This document shows, in pieces, positions 1-7,699 of a DNA stretch of 8,705 bases (position 1 is the first letter of the stretch; each line of letters opens with the position of its first letter). This DNA is from JAEUKQ01 sp044227605 (GTDB lineage Bacteria; Pseudomonadota; Alphaproteobacteria; JAEUKQ01): contig JBGAWJ010000069.1 in the NCBI GenBank assembly GCA_044227605.1, positions 1-8,705 of the forward strand, read 5' to 3'. Both the position numbers and the translations under genes were made by a program. Under the pieces are notes generated by a model that was not told where the DNA came from, ran no database searches, and saw only the letters and a program-made list of their open reading frames with translations.

Positions 1-1800
1 CGGCCATTTTTCTTCATTAAGTCCCGCCAGGACGACGACATCAGCCTGTTGTAATTGCGCCTCCAATACCCCCCATAAAAACAGCCTGGGATTGAAGCCG
101 ATTTTTGGATAGATCGTTTTTTCCTGTAAGAAATCGGTTAAAATATCCGCATATTGTTCGGGTGCAATAAGCAGGTCATTTTGATCAGCCTCTAAGATAT
201 CGGCAATCACTTGGGCGGCTGTTTCCCCTTCTTCATTGTTCCAAAGCAAAGAAGTGCCTGCTTGTTCAGGGGTACTAGCTAACCATTCCGCAAATGCACA
301 ATGAATTTTAACCAGTTTTTTGAAACTGACCAAAGGCTCTTTAAATAAATCGGCAAATGCCGCGGATTGCTGGTGCAGCAGTGTTAAAAGAGGCAATAAA
401 CGCCTGTATTCTTTTTTCTCCCGGCACCTTTCCAGAAGCATGGCCAGATTAGCAGGGAAATTCTGGCGCAAAAATTTTATTTCAATTTGCCGAATGATAG
501 CCAGGAACATCTGGCGGTTGCGTCCGGCATGGCTAAAAGGGTGTTTCAAGGCGGCTAAAAATGAAGCGGTTTTTTGATTGGGATTAAACATTTGGGCAGT
601 CAGCCGCAAATATTTGCCGATGACAGTTTGATGCAGGAACTGGCCAGCAGAATCATCAATATTGATATGCCAACGCTTTAATTCAATGGCGACTTGCAGG
701 GCTAACCTACGATCAGGGGTAATGAGGGCAATTCGGTGGTGATCGGGGTTTTCTAAGGCTGCACGCAGGATTAAGGCAACCACCTGGCTTTCTTCCCGCA
801 GTCCTGGACATTCAATCAGTTGGATGTTTTCCAAAGATGTGGCGGGAATATAATTAGTTTCATGATACCAATCCCCAATCAAGGCGGATGGACGCATGGC
901 CAAATGCAGCAATTGATGACGGCCTTCTGCATGCGGTATAGGGGGGGCGGATGGCCAGGGCTGCATCAAAGCTATATCTTGCTTCAAATAAGCCATTATT
1001 TTAAGGATTTTATATTGGGGGTGGGTGGGGTCTTGGCGGATTTCTTGCTGTAAACCAGGGCTGGCCAAAAGATCAATTGCAGGGAATAAAATCACCCCCT
1101 TGGGTAAACGGGCAATCACGGACAATAGCTGCAAGATCAGGGGATCTGTGTGGGTGATGCCCACTGCAATTACCGGATCCGCTGGCGGCACGGCACGCCA
1201 TAGATGACAAAGGCTTGCTAAAGCTTGTTGGTGCAATTCTTCTGGGTTGATAGCCCCTTCATCGGCTAGAATTTGGGGCCAAGCTTGCCGGATAATATTT
1301 AAGAAAACTAAGGTTTTTTGCCAATGTTCTGCATAATCGCTATCGACAATATTTTCAAGTTCGCTGAGATTTGTCTGAAAGTTGATGGTTTCTTCCAGAA
1401 ACCCCACTAAAGAACGGGCCAAACGTAAAGAATGGCGTACATTATGACTGCCGACGGCGGTAAATCCCCCTTGCTGGATTAGGCGTGCCAATAAAAATTC
1501 ACGGCGTGTCTTAGATAAAGCGGGTTTCCAGGGGTGCGTGGCTAAAAAATTTGGCAATAATCCTTGAATAGGCGTATCAATATTAAGATCAGGGATGGGC
1601 AAAATTCTTGGCAGAAGGATTGCGGCAGTACTATGGGTTTTTTCCAAAAGCGCTGCTTGCAAAAAGCGGCAAGAACGCCGGTTGGGCAGAAAAATAACCG
1701 CTTTGGCCATCGACAAGGGGGCATTCTTCGTCTCCTGGGCAATATAATCTGCCAGTAATTGGATCGAGGAATAACCGGGTGGGGTATAATATAAAGTCAT
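1..1800 (-). CDS. addB: AddB, double-strand break repair helicase-nuclease subunit (partial, 3' end beyond window)
   Basis: The minus strand from ATG 1800 stays open for 600 codons to the window edge, so this is the N-terminal part of a protein that is usually about 1000 residues in alphaproteobacteria. AddB is the non-canonical subunit of the AddAB (RecBCD-equivalent) complex, which resects double-strand ends in the cytoplasm for RecA loading. The translation matches the alphaproteobacterial AddB family: an N-terminal AVIFLPNRRSCRFLQ segment (residues 34-48), the DPVIAVGITHTDP segment near residue 210, IDDSAG near 381 and, at the window edge, VVVLAGLNEEKWP (588-600), the typical GLNExxWP motif. 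The C-terminal nuclease domain lies outside. The start lies 21 bases after the nucleotidyltransferase stop and gives the usual short lead-in (MTLYYTPPG). No strong Shine-Dalgarno is visible. addA would be expected next, to the left. Confidence 0.93.
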   Translation of the reverse strand, partial: MTLYYTPPGYSSIQLLADYIAQETKNAPLSMAKAVIFLPNRRSCRFLQAALLEKTHSTAAILLPRILPIPDLNIDTPIQGLLPNFLATHPWKPALSKTRREFLLARLIQQGGFTAVGSHNVRHSLRLARSLVGFLEETINFQTNLSELENIVDSDYAEHWQKTLVFLNIIRQAWPQILADEGAINPEELHQQALASLCHLWRAVPPADPVIAVGITHTDPLILQLLSVIARLPKGVILFPAIDLLASPGLQQEIRQDPTHPQYKILKIMAYLKQDIALMQPWPSAPPIPHAEGRHQLLHLAMRPSALIGDWYHETNYIPATSLENIQLIECPGLREESQVVALILRAALENPDHHRIALITPDRRLALQVAIELKRWHINIDDSAGQFLHQTVIGKYLRLTAQMFNPNQKTASFLAALKHPFSHAGRNRQMFLAIIRQIEIKFLRQNFPANLAMLLERCREKKEYRRLLPLLTLLHQQSAAFADLFKEPLVSFKKLVKIHCAFAEWLASTPEQAGTSLLWNNEEGETAAQVIADILEADQNDLLIAPEQYADILTDFLQEKTIYPKIGFNPRLFLWGVLEAQLQQADVVVLAGLNEEKWP

Positions 1801-1821
1801 GTCGTCAATGGGTTCAATTGC

Positions 1822-2556
1822 TTAACCGTTCCGATGCGTGGCTTTTAGGTAATTTTCAACTTCCCTAATATCTTGCGGCGTACTCACATGTAACCATTCA
1901 CCGTCATGGCGGACTGCATATAAACGTCGGTTGGCAATCGCTTGATCATATAAGACATTCAAAGAGAATTTCCCTGTAGGGCTTCTGTCAAATAATCTTG
2001 GGTGGATAATTTGGATGCCGCTGAACACAAAAGGGGCGACCTCCCCGTCTTCCCGGCGTCTTACAGTGCCATCTGCAAATAAATGAAAATCCCCAGCCGC
2101 ATGATAGCCAACCGCCTTGATTGCGGGTTGTAATAAAAGCAAAACATCCATTTTGTTATCATCCCACTGTTCGGCAAGATGCTGCAACGTGTTATGGCTG
2201 GTATTAAACCAAATAATTTTGCCATTAATGACATAAAAAGGCTGATTGCCCAGCAAGGGCAATGCTTGTTTGATCCCCCCCCCTGTTTCCAAAATTTCTT
2301 TTTCTTCGCTTAGGGTGATTTTAATACCGGTTTGACGGGCAAGATATTGGTGTAAATGGTCTGCCAAATGATGGCTGTTAATGACCAGTTCTTCCAGATT
2401 GATTTCTTTTAAGCGGTCAAGGATATAGCCGAGAATGGGTTTTCCCAAAATGGGCACCATGGCTTTAGGCATATGGGTTGATATGGGCCGTAACCGGGTG
2501 GCGTAGCCTGCGGCTAAAATCATAGCGGTACGTATGACAGGTGACTGGGTCGGCAT
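1822..2556 (-). CDS. MurU-like sugar-1-phosphate nucleotidyltransferase, with catalytic Asp replaced by Lys
   Basis: This 244-residue protein has the nucleotidyltransferase fold. The nucleotide-binding loop is MILAAGYATRLRP (residues 12-24), followed by PKAMVPILGKPIL, the substrate loop ETGGGIKQALPLLG, and the C-terminal FSGIQIIHPRLF and GEWLHVSTPQDI segments. It resembles MurU, which uses UTP to convert MurNAc-1-phosphate to UDP-MurNAc, and the alphaproteobacterial homologues found beside an AmgK-like kinase. The frame is open up to an ATG at 2679, but that would overlap the kinase by 115 bases and add 41 residues foreign to the family, so I chose ATG 2556, 8 bases after the kinase stop. Odd point: the family motif V(V/I)NGD reads VINGK here (residue 113, codon 2218-2220, AAA), so the metal-binding aspartate is missing. 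The fold call is firm. The substrate is inferred from the neighbour, and activity is doubtful. Confidence 0.85.
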   Translation of the reverse strand: MPTQSPVIRTAMILAAGYATRLRPISTHMPKAMVPILGKPILGYILDRLKEINLEELVINSHHLADHLHQYLARQTGIKITLSEEKEILETGGGIKQALPLLGNQPFYVINGKIIWFNTSHNTLQHLAEQWDDNKMDVLLLLQPAIKAVGYHAAGDFHLFADGTVRRREDGEVAPFVFSGIQIIHPRLFDRSPTGKFSLNVLYDQAIANRRLYAVRHDGEWLHVSTPQDIREVENYLKATHRNG

Positions 2557-2564
2557 AATATATG

Positions 2565-3584
2565 CTAGGCTTTCAAGCTTAAGGGGTTGTTTCTTATTTT
2601 TGCAGGGAAATGGCCTGTAAACCAATTTTTTAAAGGCCCTAAGGATGGGTGTTCCAAGGCTGATTCCAACTGTTTCCAAACCCTTGGGATAAATTGCAGG
2701 TAACCGGGTTTGGCGTCCCGTTTGAAAAGCCTGACAAAGGTGCCCAGAATACGCGTATGCCGCTGGGCTGCAAAAAGCGCATAATTGGCATCAAATTCTT
2801 CCCGGTGGTCTTGCGGGAAAGCTGATTGATATCTGTGAATAAGCTGCGTGCCTAAAGCCTGGGCCACATCGCGTCTGGCATCATCAATTAAAGACATCAA
2901 ATCAAACATGGCAGGCCCTTGGACGGCATCTTGAAAATCAAGTAAGCCACAGGCTTTTATGCCGGGTTTATGGGGCAGAAGCATCAAATTATCCACATGA
3001 AAATCAAAATGGGTCAATACTTGATGAGGGGATGCAGTTGTTTGGAAAATATATTGCCAAATTTTAACATATTCTTGCAGGCCGGTTGCGGAAATAGGGG
3101 TTTTATGAATCATCGGCCAATACCATTCCGTAAAAACTTGAACCTCGCGCAACACTTTATTTAAATCAAAAGGTGATAACTGCGCTAGGATGGGGGGATC
3201 AGAATGATGACGGATATGAATCAAAAGATCGCAGGCCAGTTGATATAATTTTTTTTCTTCATAGCCTGTTTGCAGTAAACGGGTGTAGGTATTATCTCCG
3301 AAATCTTCCATGATGATAAAGCCTTGTTGCAGATCAACAGCCAAGATCTCGGGGACAGATATCTCCATTGCCTACAGTATTTTGGCAATTTTTAGAAAAT
3401 GATCAATCCTTTCCTTGGGTGGCGGCGCATCCATCAATATGGCGGGTTGCCGATTCGCCAGGTGTAACCGTTCATATTGCCGGAAAGACGCATCCCCAGA
3501 AATTTTGATCCTTTGCGCCTGTTGCCAACCATGTTCCCGAAGAAAATGCTGAAGGCTTATTTCCCGTTCCTTGAGATTAGACAT
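2565..3584 (-). pseudogene. AmgK-like sugar kinase (aminoglycoside phosphotransferase fold), interrupted by in-frame TAG
   Basis: Read through one stop codon, this frame gives 339 codons, the normal family length. The N-part (codons 1-70) holds FLREHGW, GDASFRQYERL and AILMDAPPPKE. TAG follows at codon 71 (3372-3374). The same frame then continues with SVPEILAVD, IIMEDFGDNTYTRLL, the catalytic HFDFHVDN (192-199; HxDxxxxN with Asp194 and Asn199) and the metal-binding LLDFQDAVQGP (Asp216). AmgK phosphorylates MurNAc/GlcNAc at the anomeric position and feeds MurU, encoded next. Start ATG 3584 overlaps the tsaE stop by 8 bases and has AGGA 7 bases upstream. The second part could start at ATG 3368, three bases after the TAG, but has no clear ribosome site. 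Family proteins usually have Arg or Gly where HFD has Phe. It may be a recent pseudogene, a read-through gene, a split gene or a base-call error. Confidence 0.75.
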
Positions 3585-4074
3585 CGAATAATCCTGCTAA
3601 AGTTAGTCTTTTGTGCCAATGGGTAGATCCAGATACGCTAATATGCCGCTTTTCAGCTGTTTCAGCAAATTCAATCATGATATCCAGCCGTTCTTTTGGC
3701 AAAAAATGCTTCAAACGTTGCGGCCATTCTATTAAACTAATGCCCGTTGCCCAAGCTTCTTCCAGGGATAACTCTAAGGCTTCTTCCGGTTGTTGAAGCC
3801 TATAAAGATCAAAATGCCAAATAGTTTCCGTCCCCCCCGAATATTCCTGGACCAAGGGGAAAGTGGGGCTAGGGATTTCACCTATTTGGGGGTATAGGGT
3901 TTGAATAAAATAGCGGGCGAAAGTCGTTTTGCCAGCCCCTAAATTGCCCCATAAAGCAATAATATCGCTGGTCTTGCAAAGAATCGCCAATTGACTGGCA
4001 AAAATTTTTATATGCGCAAGATTTTGTCTGGATAACTTTCTAAGGATCGGCAAAGAAGGAAATTCAGGATACAT
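3577..4074 (-). CDS. tsaE: TsaE, tRNA t6A biosynthesis ATPase
   Basis: The product has 165 residues. TsaE is the small cytoplasmic ATPase that works with TsaB and TsaD in forming N6-threonylcarbamoyladenosine at position 37 of ANN-decoding tRNAs. Visible marks: the Walker A loop GNLGAGKTT (43-51), the TsaE-specific SPTFPLVQEY (69-78), HFDLYRL (87-93) and LIEWPQR (114-120). Length and motif spacing are normal. It is the first gene of the leftward group tsaE, kinase, nucleotidyltransferase, addB, and its stop overlaps the kinase start by 8 bases, which suggests translational coupling. ATG 4074 is the most upstream sensible start. No good Shine-Dalgarno is seen, but a TATAAT lies about 60 bases upstream. 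Confidence 0.95.
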   Translation of the reverse strand: MYPEFPSLPILRKLSRQNLAHIKIFASQLAILCKTSDIIALWGNLGAGKTTFARYFIQTLYPQIGEIPSPTFPLVQEYSGGTETIWHFDLYRLQQPEEALELSLEEAWATGISLIEWPQRLKHFLPKERLDIMIEFAETAEKRHISVSGSTHWHKRLTLAGLFDV

Positions 4075-4128
4075 GTTTATTGAAAAAACGGCCGTGAGTT
4101 GACTTAATCTCTAATCAATAAGAATAGG

Positions 4129-4158
4129 ATGACATTATACATCAATTCAGTGAATAAT
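4129..4158 (+). promoter_or_regulatory. Candidate promoter for the ferredoxin-NADP+ reductase gene
   Basis: ATGACA (4129-4134) and AATAAT (4153-4158) each match the sigma70 consensus at five of six positions and are 18 bases apart. They lie 45 bases upstream of the preferred ATG at 4203, in the divergent gap between tsaE and the reductase. The region is AT-rich, so chance matches are likely. The call rests only on motif and position. Confidence 0.35.
4134..4139 (-). promoter_or_regulatory. Candidate -10 box for the tsaE-kinase-nucleotidyltransferase-addB operon
   Basis: On the minus strand this reads TATAAT, a perfect -10 hexamer, about 60 bases before the tsaE ATG. A -35 is poor: TTGGTA (4160-4165) is 20 bases away, longer than usual. 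It overlaps the -35 of the candidate plus-strand promoter, so the two divergent units may compete for polymerase. Confidence 0.4.
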
Positions 4159-4202
4159 ATACCAAACAATTTCTATTAATGACAAAGAGAAATGCGGGTA
4201 TC

Positions 4203-5216
4203 ATGAAACAGCATAAGGCGGACGTTTTAATTGTGGGGGCGGGACCTGTTGGATTATTTAGTGTTTTTGCTTGCGGCATGCAAAAGCTGCGTTGCCAGGT
4301 GGTTGATTCGCTTGAAATGATCGGCGGGCAGTGCAATGCCTTGTATCCTGAAAAACCTATTTATGATATCCCCGCCTATCCCCGGATTACCGGGGCTGAT
4401 TTAATCGAAAAACTGCAGGCGCAAATTGCCCCCTTCCATCCAGTTTTCCATTTGGGGCACCAGATTCAACAATTGCAATTTGATGAAGGCAAATGGCAGG
4501 CTAAAACCAATAAAAATTTGGTTATCAACGCATCGGCCGTGATTGTGGCGGCAGGGGTGGGGGCATTTGGCCCCAACCGCCCGCCTTTGGCTAATATTGA
4601 GGAATATGAGGGGAAAAGCGTTTTTTACCATGTGCGCCAACCCAGCCAGTTTGCGGGTAAAACCATTGTGATTGCGGGGGGGGGTGATTCTGCCCTAGAT
4701 TGGGCCATTAACCTTAGCCCCTTAACCGCCAAAACCTACTTGATCCATCGCCGCCAGAAATTCCGGGCGGCCCCAGCCAGTTTAGAAAAATTGGAAGACC
4801 TTGTTAAAAAGGGTAAAATAGAGGTGGTGGTGCCCTATCAGTTACATGAATTAAAAGGTAAAAATGGTTTCTTGACAGAAATCCTGTTGCAAGATTTGGA
4901 TGGCCATCAGAAAAGCTTGAAGGCCGATGCCTTGCTGGCTTTTTTTGGCCTATCAAATCAATTAGGGCCGATTGCCGATTGGGGGTTATCGCTGGATCAC
5001 CACCATATAAAAATCAATCCTGAACATTGTGCAACCAACCAACAGGGTATTTATGCCGTTGGCGATATTGCGGCCTATCCCGGTAAATTGAAGTTGATAT
5101 TAACCGGGTTTAGCGAAGCCGCAAGCGCGGCCCACGCCATCCGGGCCTATTTACGCCCCGATGAGGTGGTGCATTTTGAATATTCAACGACCTCAGGGGT
5201 TAGTCCACTTTCTTAA
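4203..5216 (+). CDS. Ferredoxin/flavodoxin-NADP+ reductase, thioredoxin-reductase-like type
   Basis: This 337-residue FAD enzyme exchanges electrons between NADPH and ferredoxin or flavodoxin in the cytoplasm. It shows the FAD loop GAGPVG (12-17), GGQCNALYP near 41-49, the NADPH-binding GGGDSALDW (159-167), HRRQKFR (182-188) for the NADPH 2'-phosphate, and the second FAD motif GIYAVGDIA (282-290). The redox CxxC of true thioredoxin reductases, which would precede GGGDSA-D, is absent, and the tail HFEYSTTSGV is typical of the reductase family. The frame is also open from ATG 4179, but ATG 4203 (MKQHKADVLIVGAG) gives the usual N-terminal length; neither start has a strong ribosome site. It is the only plus-strand gene here, divergent from tsaE and convergent with the DivL-like gene, whose end is 63 bases away. 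No ferredoxin gene is nearby. Confidence 0.92.
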   Translation: MKQHKADVLIVGAGPVGLFSVFACGMQKLRCQVVDSLEMIGGQCNALYPEKPIYDIPAYPRITGADLIEKLQAQIAPFHPVFHLGHQIQQLQFDEGKWQAKTNKNLVINASAVIVAAGVGAFGPNRPPLANIEEYEGKSVFYHVRQPSQFAGKTIVIAGGGDSALDWAINLSPLTAKTYLIHRRQKFRAAPASLEKLEDLVKKGKIEVVVPYQLHELKGKNGFLTEILLQDLDGHQKSLKADALLAFFGLSNQLGPIADWGLSLDHHHIKINPEHCATNQQGIYAVGDIAAYPGKLKLILTGFSEAASAAHAIRAYLRPDEVVHFEYSTTSGVSPLS

Positions 5217-5279
5217 ATCCCGGGATCCGCTGTCTTTTATCAACAACAAGGGCAATAGCGGGATGTTGAGGATAGGGGA

Positions 5280-7553
5280 CTATTTTTCGGGCATTTGTGC
5301 GGGGAAAGCACAGGTGATGGTGGTTTCCGTTGCATTTGATTCAAGCGAGATACTGCCTTGATGCATCACAATTAATTGCTTGCTGAGGGCCATGCTTAGG
5401 TAATTGGCCCCGGATTTTTTACGGGCATGGTTATCTGCAAATTTCTCAAAAGTTGCTTTTTGCTCTAAGGGAGACAAAAATTTGCCTTGATCTTTGACCG
5501 TTAAAATAAACAAACCTTGCTCAAATTTTAAAGTGATAGTGACTGATTTGGCCACTGAAGAGCGGCTAATAGCATTGCTGATGATGGTCACTAATGCTTG
5601 CTTTAAACGTTTCTCATCCCCATAAATCCAAGCCTGAGTTATAGCGGGATGAAAATGGATGACAATCTGCTGTTGTTTGGCCTGTGGAAGCAGTGAATCG
5701 ACCATTTGCTGTAATAATTCACGGAGGTTAACCGGATGCCTCGCGAGTTCCAAATAGCCTGCTTCAATGGCGGTCACATCTAAAACATCATCGATCAATT
5801 GGGTTAATTGGGCGGATGCTTCAATGATATTGCCCATGATGGGTTGCTGGGCTTTGGGCAATTGTCCCCAATAACCCGCCTGCAGCATTTCGGTAAAGCC
5901 CACAATGGCGTTCAAGGGGGTGCGGAATTCATAAGAAATATTGGCCAGGAAAGTGGTTTTCATTTTATCAGCGGCCTCCAATGCTTCATTGCGTTGCTGT
6001 AAGGCTTCCGCTGCCCGGAAACTATCGCTAATATCCAAATAACTAAATAAGCTGCTGCCGTCTGGTAAAGGTTCCACACTAAATTGGAAAACACGGCCGT
6101 CTTTCAATTCAACTTTACCCTGCCTTGACTGGCCATTGGTAATTAACCCAATAACTTCCGTTGCCTGCATGGTTGAGGTTTTTCCTGGCTGGGGTAACAA
6201 GACCGCTTCTATCTTGGGGGCAATTTCGGTGATATGGGGCGTCTGATTAAGGGAGGCATTTTCCGGCTGCCAATATTTGCGGTAAGCGGCGTTGGCAAGT
6301 TTTAAGCGTCCATCGCTTCCAAACACAGCCACGGCTTCATGGAGATGGTCAATCGTTGCCCGCTGAACGTCAATTAATGTGTTATAAGACCGTTCCAAAC
6401 TAAGCCGATCCGTGACGTCATCAACCCGCATTAATACCCCGCCGAAAGGATGGGGGGAAACCCCCAGACGCAGGGTTGACCCATCACTTAAATGCCACAA
6501 TTCTTGAAAAGATTCGGTAACCGACATATAAAGCCTGACCAAATCTTTCTTATATTGCACAAAATCAACTTGTTCTGGAATACGGCGATGGTTCCTTAAC
6601 TGCTCCAAAACATCTGCCATGCTGGGATTTTTGCCCAAGAAATTTTCAGACAATCCTAAAATTTTACAGTAAGCCTGGTTGAAAAAGCGCAGACGGCTTT
6701 CAGGGCTGTAGATAGCAATGCCGGTATCAATCGTCTCTAGGATCTCTGCATGGGCGGAAATTTGCTGCGATAAGCGGTTTTGCAAATCTTCCAAACCGGT
6801 AACATCCAAAGCAATCCCTATCGTTGCAAAATCTTTCTTTAACCGTTCCTCAGAAACGGGCGTTTCTTGAAAATCCAATAAATGCCGTTTGCCACCGATG
6901 ATAACATGGTGGCTTTCTGACTGGGTAAGGTTTAAATCCAGCGAACGTCCTGCTAATTTCTGCAGATTAATACCCTGCCCCGGCGCCAGCAGCTCGCTAT
7001 GATCCAATATAATAGAGATTTGGTCTTTACCTAAAATATTGGCGTAGGCTTGATTGCAATAGAATAGCTGTAAATTTTTCTTTCTCCCCCAAACCGGAAA
7101 GGGAAGATCATTCAATATATATTCCCGCTGTAAAAAGGTTTGATAAAAATCTGACAAGGTTGGATTGTCAATCAGGAACAGGTAGAAATTATTATCCTGT
7201 TTGCTGAGGAAACAAAAAAGCCTTCGATTGTTGGAACTTGTAAACCAAAAGCCTGGGGCTTGGTCATTTGCGTGATTCCGTATTTCCTGCATGAGAAGGG
7301 GTTGGTCTGCTGGCGGTACAATTTGGTTCAGGGAAGGGGTTTTGAAGACCGGTTGCCAAAGATCGGCAGCCGCAGGATCGTCATGTGATTGAAATAGATA
7401 AACTTTTCCCTGTTCCGCAAGAATTGTTGCAAAAAACTGATGGTCTTCCTTGTAGTCTTTTAAAGAAAAATACCGAATGGCCAGAAGCACTAGGAAAAGC
7501 CAACTTAGTCCTAAGGCGCCAACCATAAGCCAGAAAATAACGGGTTCATTCAT
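5280..7553 (-). CDS. divL: DivL-like PAS sensor pseudo-histidine kinase (Tyr in place of phosphoacceptor His)
   Basis: The product has 757 residues, close to Caulobacter DivL (769). An N-terminal membrane helix (about 4-26) is followed by an ill-defined stretch, PAS-like domains at about 145-255, 267-378 and 394-508, a dimerisation helix pair (523-600) and a C-terminal ATPase-like domain (643-750). The H-box reads NISYEFRTPL, with Tyr541 where kinases have His; DivL is known for the same change (Tyr550). The ATPase domain keeps the N-box Asn (SNAIS, about 660) and KDQG (687-690), but the G2 box is SGANYLSMAL (714-723) instead of GxGLGL. DivL links the DivK state to CckA and so to CtrA in polar cell-cycle control; that role is inferred. 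ATG 7553 is preferred over TTG 7574 because AAGG lies 9 bases upstream. The gene ends in TAG. Confidence 0.83.
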   Translation of the reverse strand: MNEPVIFWLMVGALGLSWLFLVLLAIRYFSLKDYKEDHQFFATILAEQGKVYLFQSHDDPAAADLWQPVFKTPSLNQIVPPADQPLLMQEIRNHANDQAPGFWFTSSNNRRLFCFLSKQDNNFYLFLIDNPTLSDFYQTFLQREYILNDLPFPVWGRKKNLQLFYCNQAYANILGKDQISIILDHSELLAPGQGINLQKLAGRSLDLNLTQSESHHVIIGGKRHLLDFQETPVSEERLKKDFATIGIALDVTGLEDLQNRLSQQISAHAEILETIDTGIAIYSPESRLRFFNQAYCKILGLSENFLGKNPSMADVLEQLRNHRRIPEQVDFVQYKKDLVRLYMSVTESFQELWHLSDGSTLRLGVSPHPFGGVLMRVDDVTDRLSLERSYNTLIDVQRATIDHLHEAVAVFGSDGRLKLANAAYRKYWQPENASLNQTPHITEIAPKIEAVLLPQPGKTSTMQATEVIGLITNGQSRQGKVELKDGRVFQFSVEPLPDGSSLFSYLDISDSFRAAEALQQRNEALEAADKMKTTFLANISYEFRTPLNAIVGFTEMLQAGYWGQLPKAQQPIMGNIIEASAQLTQLIDDVLDVTAIEAGYLELARHPVNLRELLQQMVDSLLPQAKQQQIVIHFHPAITQAWIYGDEKRLKQALVTIISNAISRSSVAKSVTITLKFEQGLFILTVKDQGKFLSPLEQKATFEKFADNHARKKSGANYLSMALSKQLIVMHQGSISLESNATETTITCAFPAQMPEK

Positions 7554-7624
7554 GGGGGATAACCTTATGGCCAAGTAATGAATAGAATTGGCAAAATGGT
7601 AGCAAAATGTAGGAGCAACAGCAA

Positions 7625-7653
7625 TCTTTAAAAAGAATTTGCCTGATTGCCAA
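7625..7653 (-). promoter_or_regulatory. Weak candidate promoter for the DivL-like gene
   Basis: Read on the minus strand: TTGGCA (7648-7653, five of six to the -35 consensus), a 17-base spacer, then TAAAGA (7625-7630, three of six to the -10). It lies downstream of the ahcY terminator and about 70 bases before ATG 7553. The -35 overlaps one arm of the 9-base inverted repeat. Confidence 0.27.
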
Positions 7654-7699
7654 TTTGTATTTCATAAAGATAAGGCAGGCGGGTAAAGCAGGGTATTGA

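Noticed and set aside
320..1207. Several short plus-strand frames opposite the left 1.8 kb
   Set aside because: They are antisense to a 600-codon minus-strand frame with clear AddB motifs and show no family features of their own.
1542..1742. A 66-codon minus-strand frame with an ATG at 1742
   Set aside because: It is out of frame with AddB over a stretch where the AddB reading is conserved, and its product looks like shifted coding sequence.
2557..2679. Longer N-terminus for the nucleotidyltransferase from ATG 2679
   Set aside because: It would overlap the kinase by 115 bases and add residues with no family match before the short lead-in to MILAAG.
3372..3374. TAG read as a sense codon throughout this genome (code change)
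   Set aside because: TAG also ends the kinase (2565-2567) and the DivL-like gene (5280-5282) at the expected protein lengths, so it acts as stop here.
4104..4118. Possible CtrA box (TTAA, seven bases, TCAA) before tsaE
   Set aside because: One half-site is imperfect and the region is AT-rich, so a chance match is likely despite the DivL-like gene nearby.
5217..5263. Palindrome ATCCCGGGAT and an imperfect stem in the convergent gap, as a terminator
   Set aside because: The stem needs a bulge and a loop of about 25 bases, and there is no T run on either strand.
7554..7574. TTG start at 7574 for the DivL-like protein
   Set aside because: ATG 7553 has AAGG nine bases upstream and leads straight into the membrane helix; the extra seven residues add nothing recognisable.
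7586..7655. AATTGGCAA / TTGCCAATT inverted repeat as an operator
   Set aside because: Nine-base arms 52 bases apart in AT-rich DNA, with no known regulator matched, are too weak to call.
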